A stretch of DNA of 64,000 bases from assembly GCF_017352375.1 (NCBI RefSeq), contig NZ_JAFEVR010000013.1:1-64000 (forward strand). Reading direction: 5' to 3'. Made by a program: the position numbers and the translations under genes. Below the pieces are notes generated by a model. The model had not been told where the DNA came from, searched no databases, and was given only the letters and a program-made list of their open reading frames with translations. Positions within the stretch are counted from its first letter, which is position 1. Each line of letters begins with the position of its first letter. Origin of the DNA: Mycolicibacterium sp. S2-37 (GTDB lineage Bacteria > Actinomycetota > Actinomycetes > Mycobacteriales > Mycobacteriaceae). This document shows, piece after piece, positions 16,047 to 24,681 of the stretch.

Positions 16047-17330
16047 TCAGAAGTAGGTGCGTACGTAATCGACGACACGGGCCTGGCTATCGACAACCGG
16101 CACTGCGCGCCACTTGTCCATGGTGGTGCACGGGTGGGAAAGACCAAGAGCCACAACATCTCCCACGGAGAGTGCATGACCGTCGGGAAGAATGAGGTAC
16201 GCGTGTTGGTCATTGAGTTCGCCGATGGTGCCGGCTGCGGCCCGTTGGGCGCCCGACGCGGGGTCGATTACGCGAAGTGGCATCGGCAGTCCCAGATCGA
16301 ACCCGATGTCGCGCCGCCCGGCGTTGAGGATGGCCAGTCGGTCCTCCGGCCGCGATATCACCTGCGCCCACACTTCGAGCGCGGGCTGTAACCGCCGCGG
16401 ACCCCAACTGAAGTTGGGCGCGCCGGCGGCGTAGAACTCGTGGTCGTGTAGCAGGTAGCAGCCGCTGCGCAGCACGGTGGTGACAGGACGACTCAGCGAC
16501 CACGCCAGGCTGAGTTCTTCGGCCACGACGTCGAAAAAGGTGCTGCCCCCGCAGCTGACAATGAAGTCTTCGCGGTCTTCGTCGAGCAGACCGCAGTGAG
16601 CGAGTTGCTCGGCGACGTGACGAATCTGCCGAATGTAGCCGAGCACAGCGGCGCTCACCTCGGGGCTGCGTTCGGCCCCAACGGTCCCTTCGTAGCCCGC
16701 CACCCCGGCCAGCGACAATCCAGTCTGGCGAACGGTCTCTGCCAGTGCGCATGCGGCGTCGATGGTTCTCACCCCGGTTCGGCCACCGGGGTGGCCAACC
16801 TCCACAAGCATCGCGGCTCGTCGACCAACGTCGACAAGGTGATGGGCCGCCAGCTGGACTCCCACGTCAGAATCGACGAACAGATAGAACTCAAATCGGG
16901 GATCGTTGTCGAGTTCGGCACGCACCCAGCGCAGGAACTGCGCGTCGACGGATTCGGCCGCCAGAACCAGCCGCTGACATCCCCACGCCCGTGCAGTTCG
17001 CACTTGGGAGGCGGAACCCACCGTGAAACCCCATGCGCCGCTGGCTGCTTGCAACTGTGCCAACTGTGGGGACATCGCCGTCTTCAGATGCGGGGCATGC
17101 TGCACGCCATAGTGCTCACACACTTCAGCCATCAGCGCCGCATTGCTGCGTACGGCCGGTTCGTGGATCACTGCCATCGGCCACATGAATCCGGCCGAGA
17201 TCACATCAGCGGGTTCGCGGAGACCTGCGGGGACAGTGGGCAGCCCCTTATAGAGCGGTGCGGCGGTCCCGTCGTGACCCAGACCCCCAAATTCGCTGTC
17301 CGCCAACTGATTCAGCGACACGGTGGGCAT
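16047..17330 (-). CDS. Fold-type III PLP enzyme, D-serine dehydratase / D-threonine aldolase-like (copy 1)
   Basis: The 427-residue product has an alanine-racemase-like N-terminal barrel with the PLP lysine at Lys83 (APHLKTAMS), a glycine-rich phosphate site around GYEGTVG, and a C-terminal beta domain. The end carries His399-x-Cys401 (SHPCTTMDKW), matching the His/Cys zinc pair of eukaryote-type D-serine dehydratases, whereas D-threonine aldolases use His-x-Asp. The ATG at 17328-17330 follows AAAGGGG. It is co-transcribed with RidA and divergent from the SDR operon across regulon site B. Dehydration of a D-3-hydroxy amino acid is the best guess. A second copy of equal length is at 24682-25965. 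Confidence 0.83.
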   Translation of the reverse strand: MPTVSLNQLADSEFGGLGHDGTAAPLYKGLPTVPAGLREPADVISAGFMWPMAVIHEPAVRSNAALMAEVCEHYGVQHAPHLKTAMSPQLAQLQAASGAWGFTVGSASQVRTARAWGCQRLVLAAESVDAQFLRWVRAELDNDPRFEFYLFVDSDVGVQLAAHHLVDVGRRAAMLVEVGHPGGRTGVRTIDAACALAETVRQTGLSLAGVAGYEGTVGAERSPEVSAAVLGYIRQIRHVAEQLAHCGLLDEDREDFIVSCGGSTFFDVVAEELSLAWSLSRPVTTVLRSGCYLLHDHEFYAAGAPNFSWGPRRLQPALEVWAQVISRPEDRLAILNAGRRDIGFDLGLPMPLRVIDPASGAQRAAAGTIGELNDQHAYLILPDGHALSVGDVVALGLSHPCTTMDKWRAVPVVDSQARVVDYVRTYF

Positions 17331-17374
17331 GCCCCTTTGTTCGTAGTAAGAGTAGCTTTCAGTATCATAATCAT

Positions 17375-17384
17375 ATACTATCTG
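17375..17384. promoter_or_regulatory. Shared regulon element, site B (ATACTATCTG)
   Basis: The element is in the 79-base gap between the divergent PLP-enzyme/RidA operon and the SDR-to-binding-protein operon. Upstream AGTAT at 17361-17365 forms an inverted pair with ATACT at 17375-17379. The 10-mer equals that of site A. Confidence 0.6.
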
Positions 17385-17409
17385 TTGACAGTCCGAACGT
17401 GAGGAGTAC

Positions 17410-18168
17410 ATGGATATGGCTGACCAACTTGTCCTGATTACCGGCGCCGCATCGGGGATCGGCCTCGCTGCCGCCAAGGCCCTCGTCGAGGGTGGGTGGG
17501 CGGTCGCACTGGCCGACCGTGATCCGGCCGTGCAGCAGATTGCGTCTGAGCTTGGCGGTGCCGGCGCGGTTGTCGATGTCCGCGACACATCAGCAGTGGA
17601 TGCGTGGGTCAACGCCCACCCGCATGCCACGGCTCTGGTCAATTCGGCGGGCATCTGCGCCGGTGAGTACCTCGTCGATTCCACGGACGAGGACTGGGAG
17701 ACCGTCATGGACATCAACTTGATGGGTTCTGTCCGCGTGCTTCGGGCCTTCGCGCGCAATCGTGTGGCAGCCGGTGGCGGTGGTGCGGCGATCCTGATCG
17801 CCTCCAACAACGCATTCTGGCCGTGCCGCAGCATCAGTCAGTACTGCGCGTCGAAGGCCGCGGTGGCGATGCTGGGCAAGACCGCTGCGTCAGAACTGGG
17901 GGAGCACAACATTCGGGTGAACATCGTGGCCCCCGGCGAGACCGACACACCGATGACGCACGAAGCCCTCGAAGATGAAGACGAAATGCGTGAAATCGTG
18001 CGGCGCACACCGCTGGGCCGCATCGGTTACGCCTCCGACATCGGTGCCGCGGTGCGGATGCTGCTCTCGGCTGACGCGTCGTGGATCACCGGTCAACTGA
18101 TCTCCGTCGATGGCGGGATCAGTCTGCGCGGTGAGTCCGACCTCAACCCGGTTCACCAGGAAGGCTGA
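17410..18168 (+). CDS. Short-chain dehydrogenase/reductase (second SDR of the island)
   Basis: The 252-residue SDR has TGAASGIGLA near residue 12, an NSAG (NAG-type) motif, an SNN serine region, the catalytic YCASK pair and a C-terminal WITGQLISVDGG. The ATG at 17410 follows GAGGAG; an in-frame ATG six bases later is less well placed. It opens an operon of six genes that runs to a strong hairpin at 24635-24676. The likely job is oxidation of a hydroxyl group, possibly to the lactone or keto form handled by the next gene products. Confidence 0.88.
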   Translation: MDMADQLVLITGAASGIGLAAAKALVEGGWAVALADRDPAVQQIASELGGAGAVVDVRDTSAVDAWVNAHPHATALVNSAGICAGEYLVDSTDEDWETVMDINLMGSVRVLRAFARNRVAAGGGGAAILIASNNAFWPCRSISQYCASKAAVAMLGKTAASELGEHNIRVNIVAPGETDTPMTHEALEDEDEMREIVRRTPLGRIGYASDIGAAVRMLLSADASWITGQLISVDGGISLRGESDLNPVHQEG

Positions 18169-18169
18169 T

Positions 18170-19126
18170 ATGTCTGCCGATACGGTTTCCCGCCCCCCGG
18201 GCGCGCTCCACGCTGACACCATTCTCGAGGAGGCGAGGCTGCCCTCCGAACTGCTGCCCGCTCAGAGCCCACTCCGGTTCGCCGATGGAGCCGACTTCCG
18301 CATCGAGATCCCCTCCGTGGAGGGCCCGCAGGTGCTCGCCGCGGCGATCGAGGAGGCTGATGCCCGCGGCGTCACCCTCAACAGGGTCTCGCAGGGAAGC
18401 GGCGCGATGACCGTGAGCCTGGCCGAGCAGAAGGAGATGGCACGCATCGGGGCCGAAAGGGCGATCGAAGTGTGCCTGTTCGCCGGACCTCGCGAAGAAT
18501 GGGGCATCTCGGCGATGTCGCGTGCCGACGACGGCGGGTTCCTGCACGGCTCGGTTCGCGGTCTTCGGCAGCTTCGCTACGCCGTCGAGGATGTGTTCCG
18601 GTCCATCGACTGCGGTATCCGGAGTTTCCTCATCGCCGATCTGGGGCTGTTGGACGTATTGGTCCACGCTCAGCGCCAGGGCAAGATCCCCGCCGACGTC
18701 GCGTGGAAAGGTTCGGTGTTGTGCGCTCCGTCGAACCCGGCCGCACTCGCGCTGCTGGCGCGACTCGGTGCCACGACTGTGAACCTGCCGACCGATGTGT
18801 CGATCCATGAGCTGGCCGAGATGCGCGCGAGCACCACCGTGCCTCTCGATCTCTACGTGGAGTCGCCGGACTCGATGGGCGGCGTCGTCCGCGGGGAACA
18901 ATTGGCCGATCTGATCCGGACCAGCCGCCCGCTGTACGCCAAGTTCGGGCTACGCAATTCGGTCGGCCTGTATCCCAGTGGTTTGCACTTGGTCGACCAG
19001 GCGGCGGTCATTGCACGGGAGAAGGTGAGGCGGGCCGGCATTGCATTGGAGTGGGTCGACCGCTGCGGTGGGGGATTCGACCAAACAATCGGCGCAGCGC
19101 CTGATCTCGGAATCCCGGTGCGGTGA
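18170..19126 (+). CDS. Conserved protein of unknown function, TIM-barrel-like (weak U32-peptidase resemblance)
   Basis: The 318-residue product begins at the ATG at 18170, one base after the stop of the SDR gene (TGATATG). I do not recognise it securely. It has alternating hydrophobic strands and amphipathic helices of a barrel, with conserved-looking segments RVSQGSGAMTVS, EVCLFAGPREEWG, GLRQLRYAVEDVFRSIDCGIRSFL, GATTVNLPTDVSIHELAEMR and LDLYVESPDSMGG. The layout recalls U32-family or other phosphate-binding barrels, but no peptidase residues can be named. Its GTGA overlap with the lactonase gene shows that it belongs to the pathway. It could be an aldolase or a keto-acid-acting enzyme. Confidence 0.45.
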   Translation: MSADTVSRPPGALHADTILEEARLPSELLPAQSPLRFADGADFRIEIPSVEGPQVLAAAIEEADARGVTLNRVSQGSGAMTVSLAEQKEMARIGAERAIEVCLFAGPREEWGISAMSRADDGGFLHGSVRGLRQLRYAVEDVFRSIDCGIRSFLIADLGLLDVLVHAQRQGKIPADVAWKGSVLCAPSNPAALALLARLGATTVNLPTDVSIHELAEMRASTTVPLDLYVESPDSMGGVVRGEQLADLIRTSRPLYAKFGLRNSVGLYPSGLHLVDQAAVIAREKVRRAGIALEWVDRCGGGFDQTIGAAPDLGIPVR

Positions 19127-20019
19127 GCTCAACCGTCGCGCGGACCACCGAGCGGTGCGCCGGCCCGTGGAGCGTTGCGGTGGCCGCGGGCGCCCAGCTG
19201 GGTGAGCACCCCGTTTGGGATGCTCGCGCGCGCCGGTTGATCTGGACCGACTGCGCGGCCGGCACCGTCCACGCCAGCGATGCCCACGGTGACACCGTCG
19301 TCTGGTCGGAACCCGAGGGTGCGCCCATCGGAGTGAGCTTGCTGCGCGCCAACGGCGGACTGGCGATCGCCACCGGCACACGGGTTCTCCTGCTCGACGA
19401 CGAGGGGCGCGAAGACCGGCCACCGGTGGAAGTGCCCATCGACACCGCCGTAGTCCGGTTCAACGACGGCTCGTGCGACCCCGCCGGCCGGCTCTTGGTC
19501 GGGACCACCGGCGGCGACGTGGACGGGCTGGGAGAGCTGTACTGCGTAGAGCCCGATGGGCGGGTCCGCCGACTTCTCGGCGGCCTCACCGAGGCCAACG
19601 GCATCGGATGGTCGCCCAACGGGCGGCGCATGTACTTCGTCGATTCCGGTGAGCCGGTGGTGCACGCCTTCGACTATGACCCACAGACGGGCTGCCTCGG
19701 ACACCGCAGCGAGTTCGCGAAGATCGATCCGGCGGTGGGCTACCTCGACGGGCTCACCGTCGACGCTTCCGGCGATGTGTGGGCCGCGGTATGGGCCGGC
19801 GGTCAGCTGCGCCGGTATGGCCCCGAGGGGGACCTGCGAGCCGTTCTCCGGATGCCCGTCAGTCACCCCACCTGCCCCGGTTTCGGCGGCGTGACCCTCG
19901 ACACCCTCTACGTCACCTCGGCAGCCAGCCCGGGGGCCCTCGATGAACCCTGGTCCGGTCACGTGCTGGCCTGGCCCGGTGCCGGCCGCGGACTCGAGCC
20001 AAACCGCTATTGCGGCTAG
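19123..20019 (+). CDS. SMP-30/gluconolactonase-family protein
   Basis: The 298-residue product is a six-bladed beta-propeller of the SMP-30 type. Family signatures are LGEHPVWDARARRLIWTD near the N-terminus (metal-binding Glu), RFNDGSCDPAGRLLVGT, the GLTEANGIGWSPNGRRMYFVDS repeat with its metal-binding Asn, and YLDGLTVDASGDVWAAVW with the catalytic-site Asp. These are divalent-metal lactonases, mostly for sugar lactones. The GTG start overlaps the stop of the upstream gene. In this operon it probably opens a lactone formed by the SDR, before the aldehyde dehydrogenase step. Confidence 0.85.
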   Translation: MSSTVARTTERCAGPWSVAVAAGAQLGEHPVWDARARRLIWTDCAAGTVHASDAHGDTVVWSEPEGAPIGVSLLRANGGLAIATGTRVLLLDDEGREDRPPVEVPIDTAVVRFNDGSCDPAGRLLVGTTGGDVDGLGELYCVEPDGRVRRLLGGLTEANGIGWSPNGRRMYFVDSGEPVVHAFDYDPQTGCLGHRSEFAKIDPAVGYLDGLTVDASGDVWAAVWAGGQLRRYGPEGDLRAVLRMPVSHPTCPGFGGVTLDTLYVTSAASPGALDEPWSGHVLAWPGAGRGLEPNRYCG

Positions 20020-20061
20020 CACCGGAGTGCTTGCCGAATCATCCTTTCTGAAAGGCCATCG

Positions 20062-21528
20062 ATGACATCGATCTCGACTGACCCCCGCTCCGGTGCACCG
20101 CGCCCCTTCAGCCTCGACGACACCTCAGCGCGCGAACACGGCGACATCATGTGTCGGATTGCCGAAGCCGCCCCCCGCTGGGCCGCCACACCCGGCGCGA
20201 AGCGTGCGGCCGCACTACGCACGATCAGCGACGCGCTCGACAGCGCCGGCGCTGATCTCGTCGACCTCGCCGACGCCGAAACCGGCCTCGGCCACGCACG
20301 GCTGACCGGTGAACTCGCCCGCACCACCACCCAACTACGCATGTTCGCCGACATCGTCGCCGACGGTGCGCCCCCGGTCGACCCTGCCATCGCAGGACCC
20401 GACGCCGACGCTTCCCCCGGCGGCGGGGCGGGCGCACTGCGCCGTTGCCACCTTCCGCTGGGTCCGGCCGCTGTCTTCGCCGCCAGCAATTTTCCCTTCG
20501 CCTTCAGCGTCGCCGGGGGAGACACCGCCTCCGCTCTCGCGGCGGGCTGCCCCGTAGTCGTCAAAGCACACCCCGCGCATCCGGAGTTGTCCCTGCACAC
20601 AGCTCGTCTCGTCAAGGACGCGCTGTCCGCCGCAGGAGCCGATCCCGCAGTGTTCACGCTGGTCTCAGGCATGGAAGAAGGCCCCCGGCTCGTCAGCGAT
20701 CCCGTCATCCGCGCCGTCGCCTTCACCGGCTCCTTCGCCGGGGGCCGCGCTCTGGCCGACCTCGCCGCCGCTCGAGCCGAACCCATTCCTTTCTACGGAG
20801 AGTTCGGCAGCGTCAACCCCGTTGTCGTGCTGCCCGCAGCAGTAGGCGACAACGCCGAATTTGCCCGCGAATACCTGGATTCCTTGACTCTTGGCGGGGG
20901 ACAGTTCTGCACCAACCCCGGATTGCTCATCGCCCCGCGCACAGCGAATCTGCGCGCGGCAGTCGCCGAGCAGATTGCCGCTCGGCCAGCCACCGTGCTG
21001 CTGCACCGCGGCATCCAAGCGGCCTACACAGCCGCGGCAGACCACCTGCGCAGCGTCCCAGGTCTGACTGCCCACGAATCGACCGCGCCCCTACCGGATG
21101 TCGGCTTCTTCGTGCGTCCCATAGTTTTCACGCTCAGCGCGGCGACCGCGTTGCACCACCCCGCCCTGATCGATCGCGAGTACTTCGGGCCCGCCGGTCT
21201 GCTGGTGGAGTACGACAGCGACGCCGAACTCACCACCTTGTGCACCCGCTTACACGGTTGTCTGGTGAGCTCGATTCACGGCGGCCCGGACTCAGAACTG
21301 CAGCGCCGCATCATCGCCGAAGCGTCCCGACGATCAGGTCGCGTGGTCTGGAACGCCTGGCCCACCGGTGTCGCAGTCGCTGCCGGACAACACCACGGCG
21401 GTCCTTTCCCCGCCACCTCCAACCCGCTGTTCACCTCCGTCGGCCCCGACGCCATCAAGCGGTTTCTGCGACCGGTCACCTTCCAAGGGCTACCCGCGGA
21501 GCTACTGCCCGCCGACGCCCAACGCTGA
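20062..21528 (+). CDS. Aldehyde dehydrogenase, alpha-ketoglutaric semialdehyde dehydrogenase-like
   Basis: The 488-residue ALDH shows Asn143 in ASNFPFAF, Lys168 in VVKAHPAHP, the general base Glu247 in YGEFGSVNP and catalytic Cys283 in GGGQFCTNPG. The SNFPFAF and GEFGSVNP forms are those of the NADP-type alpha-ketoglutaric semialdehyde / fatty aldehyde dehydrogenase branch rather than of betaine-type ALDHs. It could deliver 2-oxoglutarate or a similar dicarboxylate to the TCA cycle as the last catabolic step. It is the fourth gene of the operon that starts at 17410. Confidence 0.87.
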   Translation: MTSISTDPRSGAPRPFSLDDTSAREHGDIMCRIAEAAPRWAATPGAKRAAALRTISDALDSAGADLVDLADAETGLGHARLTGELARTTTQLRMFADIVADGAPPVDPAIAGPDADASPGGGAGALRRCHLPLGPAAVFAASNFPFAFSVAGGDTASALAAGCPVVVKAHPAHPELSLHTARLVKDALSAAGADPAVFTLVSGMEEGPRLVSDPVIRAVAFTGSFAGGRALADLAAARAEPIPFYGEFGSVNPVVVLPAAVGDNAEFAREYLDSLTLGGGQFCTNPGLLIAPRTANLRAAVAEQIAARPATVLLHRGIQAAYTAAADHLRSVPGLTAHESTAPLPDVGFFVRPIVFTLSAATALHHPALIDREYFGPAGLLVEYDSDAELTTLCTRLHGCLVSSIHGGPDSELQRRIIAEASRRSGRVVWNAWPTGVAVAAGQHHGGPFPATSNPLFTSVGPDAIKRFLRPVTFQGLPAELLPADAQR

Positions 21529-21539
21529 ACAGCAGTCCC

Positions 21540-22997
21540 ATGCTCACTGACGCCCAACCGACGGTCGCAGATCTGATCAGCCAGCGCGTGGCCACCGGCG
21601 TGGTACCGGCCTCCGTCTACACCGTCTTCACCGCCGACGGCACAGCCTTCAGCGGCTGCTACGGCGCGGCCGCCACCGATGGTCGCCCGCCCACGCTGGA
21701 CACCGCGTTCCGGATCGCCTCCTGCACCAAGAGCTTTACCGCTGCCGCGATCTTGCAGCTACGTGACGCCAACGCCCTGAGCCTCGAAGACCCGATTACC
21801 GACTTTCTCGACACCGGCCCCTGGGAACTACCGGGCTCGTCGCCGCCACCGCCACCCACCGTCAGTGCACTGCTGAGCATGTCGGGCGGCCTGGCCGGCG
21901 ACAACCCGTGGGCAGACCGGCAAGAATCCATGACCACGCCGGCGTTCGAAGCGCTGTGCGCGGGCGGATTCACCCTGAGCAGCGCACCCGGCACTCGCTA
22001 CGAGTACTCCAATCTCGGCTACGCCCTGCTGGGCAGTGTCGTCGAGCGTGCCAGCGGCATGGCCTATCGCGACTTCATCGCCCGTCGGCTCCTACACCCA
22101 TTGGGTCTGCGCCACGCCGCATTCCACGCCGCCGCCGTCACCGCACCCGGGGGGATCGCCGACGGTTTCCGTCGACTCGGCGACCGGTGGCAACCCGTCC
22201 CTGTCACCGGACCGGGCGCCTTCTCAGCGATCGGCGGATTGTTCATGACCGCCCGCGATCTCACCACCTGGTGCAGGTGGCTGGCAGCGGGCTACCGCTT
22301 GGGTGCCGATCGTGACGAGGTGCTCGCGGCGAGCAGTCGCCGTGCCATGCAGACGCTGCACGAACTCGACCCACCCCGAGGCGGCGGGTCGATCCGCGCC
22401 GGCGGCTACGGTTACGGACTCGACGTCGAATTGCACGACATCGGGGTGGTCGTGTCCCACCGTGGCGGTTACCCAGGTTTCAGCGCACAAATGGCGTGGC
22501 ATCCCGTCAGCCAAATCGGCGTCGTCGTTCTGGAAAACGCCTCCTACGCCCAATCCCCGGCGGTCAGCGCACTGCATCGCGTCGTCGCAACCGTGCCCGC
22601 CCCGACCCGCGTGGTGTGGCCGGTGACCATCCGTGCCCGCGACGAGATCGAACGCCTCCTCTCCGGATGGGATGACACGCTCGCCGATCGGATCTTCGCC
22701 GACAACGTCGATCTCGATCAGCCACGTCACCGCCGGCGCGATGACATGGTCCGCGCCGCAGCGCAAGTCGGATTCACCGACGACTGTCGTCACCGCCCGC
22801 TCGATAGCTGCGAACCCACTAGCCACTCTGCCGCACACTTGGAATGGACGGTCCGCGGTCACCGCGGCACTCTGCGCTGCGCAATGACCCTGACCTCGCT
22901 GCGGCCTCCACGCATTCAATCGATCACCCTGCACGACAACGTGCTCGACAACCCGCACCTCGAGACGTCGACGGACGACGTCGCCACCCGCCGCTGA
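21540..22997 (+). CDS. Class-C beta-lactamase-fold serine hydrolase (D-aminopeptidase/esterase type)
   Basis: The 485-residue product, from the ATG at 21540, has the SxxK motif at Ser61-Lys64 (IASCTKSFTAA), the Tyr-x-Asn motif at Tyr156-Asn158 (YEYSNLGYALLG) and a C-terminal SHRGGYPGFSA standing for the third motif. About 130 residues follow the catalytic domain and may form a lid-like extra domain. There is no signal peptide, so it works in the cytoplasm and is not a secreted beta-lactamase. In this family D-aminopeptidases, D-amino-acid amidases and esterases are known. With a peptide importer and D-amino-acid-type PLP enzymes beside it, hydrolysis of an imported D-aminoacyl compound is plausible. 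Confidence 0.83.
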   Translation: MLTDAQPTVADLISQRVATGVVPASVYTVFTADGTAFSGCYGAAATDGRPPTLDTAFRIASCTKSFTAAAILQLRDANALSLEDPITDFLDTGPWELPGSSPPPPPTVSALLSMSGGLAGDNPWADRQESMTTPAFEALCAGGFTLSSAPGTRYEYSNLGYALLGSVVERASGMAYRDFIARRLLHPLGLRHAAFHAAAVTAPGGIADGFRRLGDRWQPVPVTGPGAFSAIGGLFMTARDLTTWCRWLAAGYRLGADRDEVLAASSRRAMQTLHELDPPRGGGSIRAGGYGYGLDVELHDIGVVVSHRGGYPGFSAQMAWHPVSQIGVVVLENASYAQSPAVSALHRVVATVPAPTRVVWPVTIRARDEIERLLSGWDDTLADRIFADNVDLDQPRHRRRDDMVRAAAQVGFTDDCRHRPLDSCEPTSHSAAHLEWTVRGHRGTLRCAMTLTSLRPPRIQSITLHDNVLDNPHLETSTDDVATRR

Positions 22998-23036
22998 TTG
23001 ACCACACAGAACGACAACGAACGACAGGACGAGAAT

Positions 23037-24614
23037 ATGCACGACTTGATGAAGACGTTGGCGTCGTTGACCGCGATCGCCTCCGTGAGCGCCGGGCTGC
23101 TGGCGGCGTGTGGCACCAACCCCGAACAGGACTCTGCCGCGGCCAGTACTGCGCAGACTTCTGGCGATCTGCCCGCCGACATTCCCGATACCGTGCGGAT
23201 CGGCGTCGGCGCACCAACGACCTCCATCGACCCGAACCGGGCCGTGCAGGAAGTCGACGTGATGGCCCTCGCCCTGATCTCCGGCACCCTCCTGGTGCAA
23301 AGCGGCGGCGAGGCGGTCCCCGGACTCGCCACCGGTTGCACCGTTGACGCCACCCAACTTAACTACACGTGCACGCTGCGCGATAACGTGAAATTTTCCG
23401 ACGGAAGCCCTTTGACCAGCGCCGATGTAAAAGCAACATTCGAGCGGGCCCTGACCGACCCCGCCAATGCCAACGCCGGAATCATCGGCTCCCTGAAATC
23501 GGTATCCACGCCGGCGCCCGCCCAGGTGACGTTCACCCTCGACGCGCCGACCGCCAGCTTCCCGCTCGCGCTGACCGAAGCCCCGCTCGGAGTGTTTCCC
23601 GCCGCAGCGGCAACCGACCCCCGATTCTGGCAGAACCCCATCTCGTCGGGCCCGTACGCGCTCATCGCCAACACACCCAACGAGGTCGTGTTCAAGAGAA
23701 ACGACAACTATCCAGCAGAACTACAGCCGGTCGTGCCGAACGTCGAGTTCAAGGTCATCGTCGACACCAACACCCGTCTTCTGCAACTCAACACCGGCCA
23801 GATCGACATCGCCAACCAGCTGTCGGCGGCGCTGGCCAAGCAGGTCAATCCGCCGGCGAAGGCCTATGCAACACCACAGTACGGCGGGGTGTACCTCTAC
23901 CTGAACAACCGCAGCCAACCACTCACTGATCCTGCGGTGCGACAGGCTATTTCGGTAGCCGTCGATCGCAACCAGATCAACAACATCGCCTATCTCGGCC
24001 AAAATCAACCACTCGCCAGCTTCCTGCCGTCGGCGATGGAGGGCCACGACCCGGCAGCACCCGCCGGCCGCGATCTGGACAAGGCGCGAGAGCTGCTGCG
24101 CGGCACCGCATGTGAGAACGGGTGTGACCTGACCATCATGGTGCGGTCAGGCTTTGCCCCATACGACTCCATTGCCACCGTCATCCAGCAGAACCTCACC
24201 GAGGTCGGCATCAACACCTCGATTCAGACGGTCGACCAAGCCACGGCTGACACCAACGAGCAGAACGGCAACTTCCAGATGGAAGTAGGCAGCCTCTTCG
24301 ACATCGTGAACGCGCCCGAATTGGTCATGCTGCCGTACGGGCTCACACCCGCCGGGGGTATCAATTCCCTGTTCTCCGGCTATGATTCGCCCGAAATGAC
24401 CGAGCTGGTGAACCAATTGGCGGCTACCGACGACCCTCAGGGCCGGGCCGGCATCTTCGCCAAGATCAACGCCTTGTTCGCCAAGGATCTGCCGTTCATC
24501 CCGCTGGTCGACCAGGCCAACATCTGGGCCTCCGTACTGCCGCCGCGTGTGGTGGCCTACACCCCGGGCGGCGTCTTCCAGGTCGGCACCGAGAAATCCG
24601 GACCCGGACAGTAG
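23037..24614 (+). CDS. Peptide-type ABC transporter substrate-binding lipoprotein (SBP_bac_5), copy 1
   Basis: The 525-residue product starts at the ATG at 23037. Its signal sequence ends in the lipobox LLAAC, so it is a membrane-anchored lipoprotein. The body is a family 5 extracellular solute-binding protein (dipeptide/oligopeptide/nickel group) with DNVKFSDGSPLTSADVKATFERAL near residue 120 and a C-terminal QVGTEKSGPG. It is closely related to the copy at 26121, but closes the SDR/lactonase/ALDH/hydrolase operon instead of the transporter operon. A strong hairpin follows at once. Confidence 0.87.
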   Translation: MHDLMKTLASLTAIASVSAGLLAACGTNPEQDSAAASTAQTSGDLPADIPDTVRIGVGAPTTSIDPNRAVQEVDVMALALISGTLLVQSGGEAVPGLATGCTVDATQLNYTCTLRDNVKFSDGSPLTSADVKATFERALTDPANANAGIIGSLKSVSTPAPAQVTFTLDAPTASFPLALTEAPLGVFPAAAATDPRFWQNPISSGPYALIANTPNEVVFKRNDNYPAELQPVVPNVEFKVIVDTNTRLLQLNTGQIDIANQLSAALAKQVNPPAKAYATPQYGGVYLYLNNRSQPLTDPAVRQAISVAVDRNQINNIAYLGQNQPLASFLPSAMEGHDPAAPAGRDLDKARELLRGTACENGCDLTIMVRSGFAPYDSIATVIQQNLTEVGINTSIQTVDQATADTNEQNGNFQMEVGSLFDIVNAPELVMLPYGLTPAGGINSLFSGYDSPEMTELVNQLAATDDPQGRAGIFAKINALFAKDLPFIPLVDQANIWASVLPPRVVAYTPGGVFQVGTEKSGPGQ

Positions 24615-24634
24615 CCACCCCTACCGGCAACCCA

Positions 24635-24676
24635 GGACCAGGCTCGGCCCCGCCGCGGCGAGGCCGAGCCTGGTCC
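24635..24676. terminator. Strong hairpin between converging operons
   Basis: GGACCAGGCTCGGCC (24635-24649) is perfectly complementary to GGCCGAGCCTGGTCC (24662-24676) around a 12-base GC-rich loop. It lies 20 bases after the binding-protein stop and five bases from the stop of the converging PLP gene. It has no clear U-tract on either side, so it is probably a bidirectional terminator of the mycobacterial, U-poor kind. Confidence 0.7.
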
Positions 24677-24681
24677 CCACG

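Noticed and set aside
17331..17834. Possible longer N-terminus of PLP enzyme copy 1
   Set aside because: The extension would cross the regulon element and run antisense through the SDR gene. An AAAGGGG ribosome site before the ATG at 17330 and equal length with copy 2 favour the short form.
20445..22997. An 850-codon open frame starting far upstream of the serine hydrolase
   Set aside because: The first 365 codons are an arginine/serine-rich shadow of the aldehyde dehydrogenase in another frame. The real gene begins at the ATG at 21540, where the beta-lactamase-like homology starts.
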